NCBI GenBank assembly: GCA_041395905.1
Contig: JAWKZP010000007.1
Span: 1-64,000 of the forward strand
DNA: 64,000 nucleotides
Origin: UBA7803 sp041395905
Lineage (GTDB): Bacteria > Pseudomonadota > Gammaproteobacteria > Pseudomonadales > Azotimanducaceae
Reading direction: 5' to 3'
The first letter of the stretch is position 1. Each line of letters opens with the position of its first letter. The notes under the pieces were generated by a model. It saw only the letters and a list, made by a program, of their open reading frames with translations, did not search any database and was not told the origin of the DNA. Both the position numbers and the translations under genes were made by a program. This document shows, piece after piece, positions 37,402 to 46,103 of the stretch.

Positions 37402-38725
37402 GCGTATCCTCGTTCATGGGGCCCAGTCTTGCGCTCAGCGTACGGTAGGCCTCGAGCTTTCTGATCGGGGAGGAGATGGTTCTGATGGATAACGCAGCCT
37501 GGTACATGCCGGAGATTTCGGTGAGCAATTCAGTCGCGTTTTCGAGCCGCTCGCGTGTTTCGGAATGGGCCAGTTCGGTTTCTGCCAGGCGCTCCTGAAT
37601 CCGATTGAATTCCGTGCGAAGCTGCTCAGCGTGTTGGTCCGCGTCTGAGAGACGCTGTGTCAGGCGACTAACCTCGTCTCTGAGCTGGGTTCGTTCCCTG
37701 CGAACCTTCTCGATAGTCTCCTCGAGTTGGGTCTTTTCGTCCTGCAGTTCGTTGCGTCGCTTTCGCAGCTGCTCGAGCGTTTCCTGGGTTTTCAGATCCT
37801 GAGCGCGGTGGCGTTTGATCTGCTGTTTGAGATCCTGGATCGAATCATCCCGCTGCAGGAGTCTCTGTGAAAACTCTTCGACGAGCGCGAGTTTTTCCAG
37901 CTGCTCGGTTCGAGCCTGCTTCTCCAGTCGTGTTGCGAGCGAACTTTTCTCGGTTTGCAATTGCGCGAGCCGGGCCCAGAGGATCTCTTCTGAATCGGCC
38001 AGTTTGCGCACGAGCGATTGATGCGAGACCCGCGCGAGTTCGGGCGGCGGTGCCGCGGCGTACTCGAATTCCAGTAACTGGTCACCGTTCTTGAGCCAGA
38101 ACAGAATCTGCAGTTCGTCAGACAGCTCCGATCTCCAGGAATCCACGTTGCCTTTGCGGAAGAACCGCCGATTCACGCCCTGCAGATCGGTGAACGTCGG
38201 CAGCGTCTCGGTGTTGGGGGTACGCCCCAGAAAATCGGCGATCTGCTCGACGTGCGACTGAGGATCTGCAATCAGCGCTTCGAAGCGAAGCAGGAGCGTA
38301 TTTGCTCTCGATCCAGGTGACCATGCGGTCACGTGTTGCCCCCAGGATCCGAATGGCACTCTACCGAGCACCACGTCCTCGAGCGTGTTCTGCAGATCCG
38401 CCAGGTCGTTGTAGTCCTGCCGGTAATGGGCGTAAGAGACCGCGCACTCGCGACCGTCACGGATGACGTAGATGGCGGGATCATCGTTGTCAGGTGGATG
38501 GTCGTGCGTCTTCACTACGCAGACTTCTGGTCTGCTGCGCAGTGATTCCACGCTCGCGCCTTCGGGGAGCATTCGATGGCCAACCAGATTCGAGGTGCCC
38601 GCGTCGGCCGCGATGTCGACCGGGTCGTTGTAGATTGAGTACGTGTCCAGGCCGAACGCGTGATGAAGCAGCACGCGCACGAACGTGTTGCCGCTACGAG
38701 GATAGGATGCCAGCCACACGAGCAC
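37394..38725 (-). CDS. Sulfotransferase with long C-terminal coiled coil
   Basis: 443 residues. Residues 1-225 are a PAPS-dependent sulfotransferase: 5'-phosphosulfate loop SYPRSGNTFVR (residues 7-17) and 3'-phosphate binding segment YVIRDGRECAVSYAHY (residues 86-101). Residues about 236-408 are a nearly continuous coiled coil rich in Glu, Gln, Arg and Leu heptads (about 170 residues, roughly 25 nm if a single rod). A ~35-residue tail follows. The sulfotransferase probably sulfates a glycan of this island. The coiled coil resembles in architecture the ruler of WbdD chain terminators, but that is inference. GTG start; 8-base overlap with the next gene. Confidence 0.88.
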   Translation of the reverse strand: MLVWLASYPRSGNTFVRVLLHHAFGLDTYSIYNDPVDIAADAGTSNLVGHRMLPEGASVESLRSRPEVCVVKTHDHPPDNDDPAIYVIRDGRECAVSYAHYRQDYNDLADLQNTLEDVVLGRVPFGSWGQHVTAWSPGSRANTLLLRFEALIADPQSHVEQIADFLGRTPNTETLPTFTDLQGVNRRFFRKGNVDSWRSELSDELQILFWLKNGDQLLEFEYAAAPPPELARVSHQSLVRKLADSEEILWARLAQLQTEKSSLATRLEKQARTEQLEKLALVEEFSQRLLQRDDSIQDLKQQIKRHRAQDLKTQETLEQLRKRRNELQDEKTQLEETIEKVRRERTQLRDEVSRLTQRLSDADQHAEQLRTEFNRIQERLAETELAHSETRERLENATELLTEISGMYQAALSIRTISSPIRKLEAYRTLSARLGPMNEDTHD

Positions 38726-38743
38726 GATGCTATCCGCGTGTCG

Positions 38744-39916
38744 TCATGCCGGCCGGGGTGGCTTGGATATGGCGGCGCGTGCTATCGGCAGGTGCGAGTC
38801 TTCGGGTAGCCCGAGGATCTGCCGGTAGAGGGCGGCATATCGGACACCCATGCGGCGGCCGGTAAACAGTTGTTCGAAACGCCGCCTGGCTTTCACGCCC
38901 ATGATGCGGGCAACGTCCGGCCGCGTGTGAAGCTGATCGAGGGCGTGTCGCAGCGATCTGCTCGAGCCCGGGGAGACCACGTAACCCGTTTCCTTGTCGA
39001 TGTTCACGTGGCTCGTGCCGGATCCGACCTCGGTGGATACCAGAGGGCGGCCGAACATCGCCCCTTCGAGCAACGTGATCCCGAATGCCTCGGAGCGGAG
39101 ATAGGAAGGAAACACGATTCCCGCGCATAGGTGAAGAAGTGCGACCTTCTCCGCGTCGCTCACCTGGCCTGCGAAAATCACGTTGTCCAGTCCGAGGGTT
39201 GCAGCCTGTGCGCGCAGACTGGCTTCGGTCGGGCCCGAGCCCGCGATGACGACGCGGTACGGGGCATCTTTCATCGCCTCGAGCAGGATGTGCAACCCCT
39301 TGTAGTATCGGAAGACGCCGATGAAAAGGAAAAACCCGCTGCCGAAAGAGCGCTCTGTCGCCGAGATCTCAGCGTCCGTCACCGAGGGATAGGTCGTCTC
39401 GTCGATGCCGATTGGTATGACCTCTACCTTGTGTTGGAACCGGCTGAGCGTATCGCTCGTAGCAAAGTAATTTGGTGACGTGCAAACGACCCGATCGATA
39501 CTGCTCAGAAATCGGTTCATCAGGGGTCTGTACGCATGCCCGAGCAGTCGTTGCCGGACGATGTCCGAATGATAAGTCACGATGCTCGGTTTGCGTGGGC
39601 CGGTCGTCAGATGAAGCAGGTCGCCGAACGGCCACGGGAAGTGGTAATGAATCAGATCGGCCCAGGCATACGCGTCCTGAAACACCCTGCGGCACCGGAA
39701 GGAAATACCGCACGAGGCCACCTCCAGATCCAGATGCGCCTGATAGACGGGGATGCCTGAAACAGTCACTGGATTGGGCTGCGGGTCGCGGCTCAGAGCG
39801 AACACGCGGCACTCTACGCCTTCAGACTGAGTAGCCAGGCAGATCTGGCGGATCGTCTCCTCCAGCCCGCCTTGAGAGTCTGGAAAGAACGTTCGATAAA
39901 CGTGGAGGACGCGCAA
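38744..39916 (-). CDS. Glycosyltransferase family 4
   Basis: 390 residues. N-terminal MRVLHVYRTFFPDSQGGLEETI is typical of GT4 enzymes, followed by TYHSDIVRQ and VVCTSPNYF. The donor-binding half has FFLFIGVFRYYKGLHILLEAMK and the E-x7-E motif in SEAFGITLLEGAMFGRPLVSTEVGSG (about residues 290-312). A retaining enzyme using a nucleotide sugar on a lipid-linked glycan. TTG start. Located 62 bases from the next upstream gene and 18 bases before the coiled-coil sulfotransferase. Confidence 0.88.
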   Translation of the reverse strand: MRVLHVYRTFFPDSQGGLEETIRQICLATQSEGVECRVFALSRDPQPNPVTVSGIPVYQAHLDLEVASCGISFRCRRVFQDAYAWADLIHYHFPWPFGDLLHLTTGPRKPSIVTYHSDIVRQRLLGHAYRPLMNRFLSSIDRVVCTSPNYFATSDTLSRFQHKVEVIPIGIDETTYPSVTDAEISATERSFGSGFFLFIGVFRYYKGLHILLEAMKDAPYRVVIAGSGPTEASLRAQAATLGLDNVIFAGQVSDAEKVALLHLCAGIVFPSYLRSEAFGITLLEGAMFGRPLVSTEVGSGTSHVNIDKETGYVVSPGSSRSLRHALDQLHTRPDVARIMGVKARRRFEQLFTGRRMGVRYAALYRQILGLPEDSHLPIARAAISKPPRPA

Positions 39917-39978
39917 CTCGGTGTTCCGGGTGAAGGATTTGCTCGTGCGCGTATTCTACCTCAGATTGGGTGTGGCGA

Positions 39979-41073
39979 TTAACCAGCGACCTCCTGAAAT
40001 GCCCTGTGGGTAAGGCGAGCAGTCTCCTGCCAGGTGAGCGAAACGCCCAGTGCGAGTGCGCGTCCGCTCAGCTCCCGGTAGAGCGCCGGTGACGCCTGCA
40101 TTCGTTCGATCGCAGCGGCGATCTCGTCCGGGCTCATCGGGTCGACCTGCAGGCAGGCGGGGCCGGCGAGATCGGAAAGCGCGCTGTTGCGGGTGACGAT
40201 CGCGGGCTTTCCGAACTGGGCGGCTTCCGCGATCGGCAGGCCGAATCCCTCGTAGAGATAAGGCGCGACTACGAACCTGCAGTTCCTGTACGCGGACTGC
40301 AGGTCGGAATCGCTGAGCGCGCCGCGAAATTCGACGCGCGCACCTGGCGCGGTCGAGTCCGCGGCGACGAGTTGGGTCAACTCGCGTCGTGATACCTCGC
40401 CGACGACCACCAGCCTGAGGCAGGGCACGCCTCGTGTTTTCAGGAGTTTCACCGCGGCGAGCAAGGTTCGAAGATTTTTGCGGGGCTGATCGCCGCCGAT
40501 GAACAGCATGTAGGGGTCCGATGACGGGTCGATTTCCGAATGATCCTGCGCGGCCGACTCGTGCCACGCATCCCCGCCGAGCGGGATCACCCGCACACGA
40601 TTGGCGACTTCGGGGTAGTAGTGGACGAGATCCGTGCGGGAGCGGTCGCTCGGTACGAGAATCAGCGATGCCGCCCTCACGCTTGCGGGAAACAGCAGGC
40701 GTTCGGCAATCCGGTTTGCTGCGGGCATGGTACCCGGCGCCCGACGCCACACGAGATCGTGCACGGTGAGAACGGATGGCATTCCGCGGATACCCAAGGG
40801 GAGATGGTGGCGGGGAGACCAGAACAGTTCGGCCCCATCCTGGACAGCCCAACGGCCAATGAGTACCAGGCTCTGAGCGCCCGCCAGCCATCGCATGGTG
40901 GATGTTCTGCGGGCACGGGCGACATGACTTCGGATTTCCATTGGTGCCTGGTCGCCGCCGTAAAGCAGAAACTCAACGTCCAGATGGCTTAGATGTCGGA
41001 GTAGATTTAGCGTATATTTCCCGATGCCGGTCCTCGGATGTCGGAGGGGTCTGGCATCTACAGCTATCAACAT
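39979..41073 (-). CDS. Glycosyltransferase family 4
   Basis: 364 residues. Begins MLIAVDARPLRHPRTGIGKYT, the common start of mannosyl/rhamnosyl-type GT4 enzymes. Further motifs: VLTVHDLVWRRAPGTM, YMLFIGGDQPRKNLRTLLAAV, and the donor motif YEGFGLPIAEAAQFGKPAIV (about residues 275-295). First gene of the minus-strand run; its start is 121 bases from the divergent UDP-sulfoquinovose-synthase-like gene, so that gap should hold promoters in both directions. Confidence 0.9.
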   Translation of the reverse strand: MLIAVDARPLRHPRTGIGKYTLNLLRHLSHLDVEFLLYGGDQAPMEIRSHVARARRTSTMRWLAGAQSLVLIGRWAVQDGAELFWSPRHHLPLGIRGMPSVLTVHDLVWRRAPGTMPAANRIAERLLFPASVRAASLILVPSDRSRTDLVHYYPEVANRVRVIPLGGDAWHESAAQDHSEIDPSSDPYMLFIGGDQPRKNLRTLLAAVKLLKTRGVPCLRLVVVGEVSRRELTQLVAADSTAPGARVEFRGALSDSDLQSAYRNCRFVVAPYLYEGFGLPIAEAAQFGKPAIVTRNSALSDLAGPACLQVDPMSPDEIAAAIERMQASPALYRELSGRALALGVSLTWQETARLTHRAFQEVAG

Positions 41074-41194
41074 TGGCGAGACTCAGGGCGCGGGCGATGG
41101 GGCACCTGCACGGAGAATTTCCTGCTCGGGATGAGCGGAAATGTCGAGGTGTCCTGCGCGAAACTGGGGTCCGGACCTTACGAGGGAACAGAGA

Positions 41195-42418
41195 ATGCAG
41201 CAAGGCTCCACGGATAACAACCGAATCATCGTGCTGGGGGGTGACGGCTTCTGCGGGTGGCCTTCCGCGCTGCATCTGTCGGATCAGGGTTACGACGTCC
41301 TGATCGTCGATAATCTTTCTCGGCGGAACATCGACAATGAGCTCGAAGCGTCTAGCCTGACTCCCATTCGCCCGATGGGAGTGCGAATTGCTACGTGGGA
41401 GAAGCTGACCAATCGGAAGATCGAATTCGAACGGCTGGACGTCGCGGACGATTTTGATCGGCTTGTCCGGCTGCTGTCCGAATATCGCCCTGGAACCATC
41501 GTTCACTTCGCGGAGCAGCGTGCGGCCCCGTATTCCATGAAGTCGGCAGCACACAAACGATACACGGTCAACAACAACGTCAACGCAACACATAATGTGC
41601 TTGCCGCCGTGGTAGAGGCCGGGCTGGATACGCACATCGTTCATCTCGGAACGATGGGGGTGTACGGCTACGGTACCGCAGGCATGAAGTTGCCTGAGGG
41701 GTATCTGCAGGTCGAAGTGGTGGGCGAGAACGGGTTTCGGGTTGAGCAGGAGATTCTGTACCCCACGAATCCGGGCAGCGTGTATCACATGACCAAGACG
41801 CTGGATCAGTTGCTCTTCGCCTACTACAACAAGAACGACAAGGTGCGCGTGACGGACCTGCACCAGGGTATTGTCTGGGGGACGCAAACGAAGCAGACGA
41901 GGTTGAGCGAAGACCTCATCAATCGATTCGACTATGACGGCGACTACGGTACGGTGCTCAACCGATTTCTAATGCAGGCGGCCGTTGGCTATCCTCTCAC
42001 CGTACACGGGACGGGCGGACAGACGCGGGCCTTCATTCACATACAGGATACGGTCCGCTGCGTCGAGCTTGCTATTGCGAATCCGCCGGATTCTGCACGG
42101 GTACGTATCATCAATCAGATGACGGAGACCCACCGAGTCCGGGAACTGGCGGAGATGGTTGCGAAGCTCACCGGGGCACAGATCGAAAATGTATCCAATC
42201 CCCGCAACGAGGCACCCGAAAACGAACTGCTGGTCTCCAACGAAACGTTCCTGTCCATGGGTCTGAATCCGACAACGCTTGCGGAAGGCTTGCTGCTCGA
42301 AGTTCGGGAGATCGCGGAGAAATATGCAGACCGCTGTGATTTTTCCAAGATTCCCTGCACGTCGACCTGGACTCGAGCGCAATCACCCGGAGTGCCGGCT
42401 GCTGCGAGCCAGGCCTGA
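41195..42418 (+). CDS. UDP-sulfoquinovose synthase-like NAD-dependent epimerase (SQD1/SqdB/Agl3 type)
   Basis: 407 residues from ATG 41195 (GAGGGA upstream). The enzyme family joins sulfite and UDP-glucose to UDP-sulfoquinovose. Recognised by clear likeness to plant SQD1: NAD loop VLGGDGFCGWPSALHLS, VHFAEQRAAPYSM, HLGTMGVYGYG, catalytic Y-x3-K in VYHMTKTLD, DLHQGIVWGTQT, YDGDYGTVLNRFLMQAAVGYPLTVHGTGGQTRAFIHIQDTV. It is within a polysaccharide island rather than beside a sulfolipid synthase (sqdX/sqdD not seen). The last 36 bases overlap the convergent GT2 gene. Confidence 0.85.
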   Translation: MQQGSTDNNRIIVLGGDGFCGWPSALHLSDQGYDVLIVDNLSRRNIDNELEASSLTPIRPMGVRIATWEKLTNRKIEFERLDVADDFDRLVRLLSEYRPGTIVHFAEQRAAPYSMKSAAHKRYTVNNNVNATHNVLAAVVEAGLDTHIVHLGTMGVYGYGTAGMKLPEGYLQVEVVGENGFRVEQEILYPTNPGSVYHMTKTLDQLLFAYYNKNDKVRVTDLHQGIVWGTQTKQTRLSEDLINRFDYDGDYGTVLNRFLMQAAVGYPLTVHGTGGQTRAFIHIQDTVRCVELAIANPPDSARVRIINQMTETHRVRELAEMVAKLTGAQIENVSNPRNEAPENELLVSNETFLSMGLNPTTLAEGLLLEVREIAEKYADRCDFSKIPCTSTWTRAQSPGVPAAASQA

Positions 42419-43174
42419 ACGCCCGAGCGTGGACACGAGGCGCCCCAGGTACGGCAATCGAAGAACGGTTTTGCCGGCGCGTACGGTCAGGTAGGTCAGC
42501 CAGGCCCGGCATGGTCCCGCCAGCCTGTGGAGGATCACGGATCGGCGGTATTCCCGGAGCGCGTCCACGTAGTTCCTGTCACTCTGCCCACCGAGCGCCA
42601 TGCACGCCAATGGCTCGCCGACGTCGTGAAAGCGCGCTCCGCTCCGTATTGCCCGGTGACACCACTCGGAATCCATTGCATACCTGTAGGACGTGTCATA
42701 ACCACCGAGTCGTTCGTAGCATTTGTGACTGACGAACATCGTCGGATGAAACACCCACATGCGTCTCGGGAGTCGGGCGACGTTTGGAGCCACGAGGTGA
42801 CGCCTACCGTCGGATGCAGCATATTCGATGGTTCCGTGCAGAACATCGGCCGTAGGATTTTCGGCTGCCTCCCTCATCACCAGGTCCAGCGTTCTGTCGA
42901 GCCATACGTCTCCGGCGTTGAGGATTGCGACGTAATCGCCCTCTGCACGGGCAACGCCCCTGTTCATGGCGTCGGCAATACCGGTATCCAATCCTGATTC
43001 CCAGTATCTGATTCTGTCGGCCTGTGCACTGATGACGTCCAGCGTCCCGTCCGATGAACCGCCGTCGATGATGATGACCTCCAGCGCGTCGCGGACCGGC
43101 AGGCTGCCGAGAGTCTTGCGTAGCCCATCGGCGTCGTTCTTGACGGGAATGACTACGGAGACAAATATGCTCAT
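42383..43174 (-). CDS. Glycosyltransferase family 2
   Basis: 263 residues from ATG 43174 (AGGTG ribosome-binding site). Classical GT2: VSVVIPVKNDADGLRKTL, EVIIIDGGSSDGTLDVI, GIADAMNRGVARAEGDYVAILNAGDVW with the DxD-like NAGD, and a downstream MWVFHPTMFVSHKCYERLGGYDTSYRYAMDSEW. Its start faces that of the glycosyltransferase at 43196 with only 21 bases between, leaving little room for promoters. Its 3' end overlaps the epimerase gene by 36 bases. Confidence 0.88.
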   Translation of the reverse strand: MSIFVSVVIPVKNDADGLRKTLGSLPVRDALEVIIIDGGSSDGTLDVISAQADRIRYWESGLDTGIADAMNRGVARAEGDYVAILNAGDVWLDRTLDLVMREAAENPTADVLHGTIEYAASDGRRHLVAPNVARLPRRMWVFHPTMFVSHKCYERLGGYDTSYRYAMDSEWCHRAIRSGARFHDVGEPLACMALGGQSDRNYVDALREYRRSVILHRLAGPCRAWLTYLTVRAGKTVLRLPYLGRLVSTLGRSGLARSSRHSG

Positions 43175-43195
43175 GCGCACCTGTACGGAGTGATT

Positions 43196-44296
43196 TTGCA
43201 CTTTCACATCGTCACAGCCAGCCTCGACACGGGGCCCGCATTGCAACGAACGATCGATTCCGTCCGGCGCCAGTCGATACTTTCCGGTGCTGACCATCGC
43301 GTCAGCTACGTGATTCAGCTCAAGGCGCCGCTGACGAATTCTGGCATTGATCTGTCCGAATTGCCGCGTTTGCGTATCACTTCCGTTTCCGAGGCCGACG
43401 ACGGGCTCTATGATGCGGTTTGCCGGGGCTTCGGCAGAGAAGGTGGCGCCGACGTGTATGCGTACCTGGGGGCTGGCGACTATCTTTCGCCGAATGCGCT
43501 GGAGATCTGTGCCGAGGTGATGAGCCAGGGTCCCCAATGGATAACGGGGCTCATCTGCGGGTACAACGAGCGCGGGCACCTGATCGAGGCTCAGGTACCG
43601 TTCCGGTATCGACGATCTTTGATTTCGGCGGGAGCCTACGGACGCATACTGCCGTTCATTCAACAGGAGTCCACGTTCTGGAGCGGCGAACTGCACACCC
43701 ATATCGATTGGGGAATGGTCCGCCGCGCGCGTCTGTGCGGCGACGCAGTGCTCTGGCGTCAGCTGTCAGAGCTGTCGGAGTTGACGGTGGTGGAGGCCTG
43801 GCTTGGAGGCTTCGAACGCCGCCCAGGCCAGCTCAGCCAGCAGTTTGCGCACGAGTATAGACGGGAGATGCGGGCTGCGATGAAGCCGCTGACGCTGCCC
43901 CTGCGAATGCTTGCATTCCTCGATTACCTGGCCTGGAAGGCACCGAGGTCGGTCAAGCGTCTGCTCGATCCCGGCAGATTCGTGTACGACGCGGAGCGTG
44001 CGCACTATGCACGGATCGCCCAGTCAGTGACGCACGTTGCCAGCCTGGTTCAGATACCAGTTGTAGGTTTCGTGCAACCCATCGCTGAGCGATATCCGTG
44101 GCGACCATCCCAGGCTAGTGATCTTGGTGATATCAGCAGTTTTCTGGGTGTACCGTCCGGCTTGCTCGGGTCGAACATGAGCTCCGCCTCCAGACCTACG
44201 GCTCCTCTAACCAGTTCCGCTAGTTGCGCGATGGTCACGTCGGTCCCGGTGCCGACATTCAGATGTGAGCATCTCGGGTCGACGGCTGCGTCGTAG
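43196..44296 (+). CDS. Glycosyltransferase-like protein (GT2 type), 3' end antisense to fcl
   Basis: 366 residues from TTG 43196, preferred because GGAG lies 5 bases upstream; a GTG at 43190 abuts the GGAG. Pattern HFHIVTASLDTGPALQRTIDSVRRQS, ITSVSEADDGLYDAVCRGF and VYAYLGAGDYLSPNALEI matches GT2 proteins of the WcaA/NGO type, where the LGAGD replaces DxD. The last ~90 codons lie antisense to the fcl 3' end and look non-conserved, so the true C-terminus may be nearer 44020. Overlap with fcl is 247 bases (273 if fcl is read through its frameshift). Confidence 0.72.
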   Translation: MHFHIVTASLDTGPALQRTIDSVRRQSILSGADHRVSYVIQLKAPLTNSGIDLSELPRLRITSVSEADDGLYDAVCRGFGREGGADVYAYLGAGDYLSPNALEICAEVMSQGPQWITGLICGYNERGHLIEAQVPFRYRRSLISAGAYGRILPFIQQESTFWSGELHTHIDWGMVRRARLCGDAVLWRQLSELSELTVVEAWLGGFERRPGQLSQQFAHEYRREMRAAMKPLTLPLRMLAFLDYLAWKAPRSVKRLLDPGRFVYDAERAHYARIAQSVTHVASLVQIPVVGFVQPIAERYPWRPSQASDLGDISSFLGVPSGLLGSNMSSASRPTAPLTSSASCAMVTSVPVPTFRCEHLGSTAAS

Positions 44297-44985
44297 TCTG
44301 CCTTCGCCAGCTGAAGAATATGTACGGCCGCAGATGCCAGATCGTCCACGTGCAGAAACTCGCGGCGCGGACGCCCGGAGCCCCAGACCTCGATCTGCTT
44401 TGTCCCCGAAAGCTTTGCGCGGTGGAAGCGGTCGATCAGTGCGGGAATCACATGCGAATCTTCCGGATGAAAGTTATCGCCTGGTCCGTAGAGGTTGGTG
44501 GGCATCAGGCTTCGGTAGTCGGTTCCGAACTGGCGGTTGTAGGATTCGCAGAGTTTGATACCGGCGATCTTCGCGATGGCGTACGGCTCGTTCGTAGGCT
44601 CGAGTGCCCCGGTAAGCAGGGCCTCCTCCGTCATGGGCTGATCGGCGGCCTTCGGATAGATACACGAGCTGCCCAGAAACAGCACGCGCTCGATGCCGTT
44701 TCGGTACGCGGAATCAATCAGATTGGCTTCGATCATCAGATTGTCGTACAGAAACTCCGCCGGGTAGGTGTCGTTTGCATGAATGCCTCCGACCTTCGCT
44801 GCTGCAATCACCATACTGTCGATGGTCTTTCCATGGAACAGGCGATCCACCTCATGCCTGTCGGTAAGATCCGCGTCTCGGCGGGTGGCAGGGGTAAAAG
44901 GGATTCCGACCCGTTCCAGTCGTCTGCAGATGGCTGCCCCGACCATTCCGGCAGCACCTGTCACGAGCACGTGTCGTAGCGCCAT
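44050..44985 (-). CDS. fcl: GDP-L-fucose synthase with a 3' frameshift
   Basis: The enzyme epimerises and reduces GDP-4-keto-6-deoxymannose to GDP-fucose. N-terminal VLVTGAAGMVGAAICRRLE, the SSCIYPKAADQPMTEEALL stretch, and Y-x3-K in PYAIAKIAGIK are intact. Near codon 285 the conserved RKLLD is broken: one G is missing between 44133 and 44134, so the frame ends in an unrelated 25-residue tail at 44050. Restoring the base gives ITSLGWSPRISLSDGLHETYNW and a stop at 44024, for the normal ~320 residues. It may be a sequencing/assembly error, a real mutation with partial function, or a slip site. Confidence 0.88.
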   Translation of the reverse strand: MALRHVLVTGAAGMVGAAICRRLERVGIPFTPATRRDADLTDRHEVDRLFHGKTIDSMVIAAAKVGGIHANDTYPAEFLYDNLMIEANLIDSAYRNGIERVLFLGSSCIYPKAADQPMTEEALLTGALEPTNEPYAIAKIAGIKLCESYNRQFGTDYRSLMPTNLYGPGDNFHPEDSHVIPALIDRFHRAKLSGTKQIEVWGSGRPRREFLHVDDLASAAVHILQLAKADYDAAVDPRCSHLNVGTGTDVTIAQLAELVRGAVGLEAELMFDPSKPDGTPRKLLISPRSLAWDGRHGYRSAMGCTKPTTGI

Positions 44986-44993
44986 GTCTTCAG

Positions 44994-46103
44994 CTACTCA
45001 TGAAAATCGTAGGTTCGAAATCCCGCTTTGCTGACGAGCGAGTCGCGCCTGGCGAGTTCGAGATCGGATTGGGTCATCTCCTTGATCAGCGCATCGAAGG
45101 TCGTCTTGGGCTGCCAGCCGAGCTCGCGTTTCGCGAGCGACGGATCGCCCAGGAGCGTATCGACTTCCGTAGGACGGTAGTACCTGGGATCTACCCGTAT
45201 CACAGTGCTTCCGACCTTTACATTGGGATTCCCGCTTGCGGCTGCGATTCCCACTTCGTTTTCGTTGGCGCCCTGCCACTCGATCGAAATATCCAGGTTG
45301 CTGGCACTGACTTCGATTGCCTGGCGAACTGAGAACTGCTGTCCGGTCGCGATCACGTAGTCTTTTGGCTGGCTCTGCTGCAGCATCAGCCACTGCATTT
45401 CGACATAGTCACGGGCGTGGCCCCAATCACGCAGGCTATCCAGGTTTCCCATGTAGAGGCAATCTTGAAGTCCGAGAGATATTCGAGCCAGTCCGCGCGT
45501 GATCTTTCTGGTTACGAACGTCTCGCCGCGCACGGGAGACTCGTGATTGAAGAGGATCCCATTGCACGCATACAGGCCATAGGCTTCCCGATAGTTCACC
45601 GTGATCCAGTAGGCGTAGAGTTTTGCGACCGCGTAGGGTGAACGGGGATAGAACGGAGTGGTCTCCGTCTGCGGAATCTCCTGCACCTTGCCGTATAGTT
45701 CCGAAGTCGATGCCTGGTAGAAACGCGTTTTACGCTCCAGTCCGAGAATCCGTATGGCTTCCAGCAGCCTCAGCGAGCCGAGCGCGTCGACCTGCGCGGT
45801 GTACTCCGGCGATTCGAAGGAGACGGCGACGTGGCTCTGGGCGCCTAGGTTGTATATCTCATCCGGCTGGGATTCCTGGACGATGCGGACCAGATTGCTC
45901 CCGTCGGTAAGGTCGCCATAGTGCAGCACGAGTCTCGGATCGGGGTCGTGCGGATCCTGATAGAGGTGATCGATTCGATCCGTGTTGAACAGACTCGAGC
46001 GACGCTTGATTCCATGAACCGTGTAGCCTTTGTTCAGCAGCAGTTCCGCGAGGTAGGCGCCATCCTGGCCCGTAATGCCTGTTATCAAAGCGGTTTTCGA
46101 CAT
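44994..46103 (-). CDS. gmd: GDP-mannose 4,6-dehydratase
   Basis: 369 residues, full length. It makes GDP-4-keto-6-deoxymannose from GDP-mannose, the substrate of Fcl (8 bases downstream) and precursor of GDP-fucose or related deoxysugars. NAD(P) loop ALITGITGQDGAYLAELLL, LGAQSHVAVSFESP, the Y-x3-K pair in PRSPYAVAKLYAYW (about residue 155), and RGETFVTRKITRG are all intact. GDP-mannose would come from ManC at 13825. A 279-base gap to the sulfotransferase start upstream holds no other gene I can support. Confidence 0.97.
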   Translation of the reverse strand: MSKTALITGITGQDGAYLAELLLNKGYTVHGIKRRSSLFNTDRIDHLYQDPHDPDPRLVLHYGDLTDGSNLVRIVQESQPDEIYNLGAQSHVAVSFESPEYTAQVDALGSLRLLEAIRILGLERKTRFYQASTSELYGKVQEIPQTETTPFYPRSPYAVAKLYAYWITVNYREAYGLYACNGILFNHESPVRGETFVTRKITRGLARISLGLQDCLYMGNLDSLRDWGHARDYVEMQWLMLQQSQPKDYVIATGQQFSVRQAIEVSASNLDISIEWQGANENEVGIAAASGNPNVKVGSTVIRVDPRYYRPTEVDTLLGDPSLAKRELGWQPKTTFDALIKEMTQSDLELARRDSLVSKAGFRTYDFHE

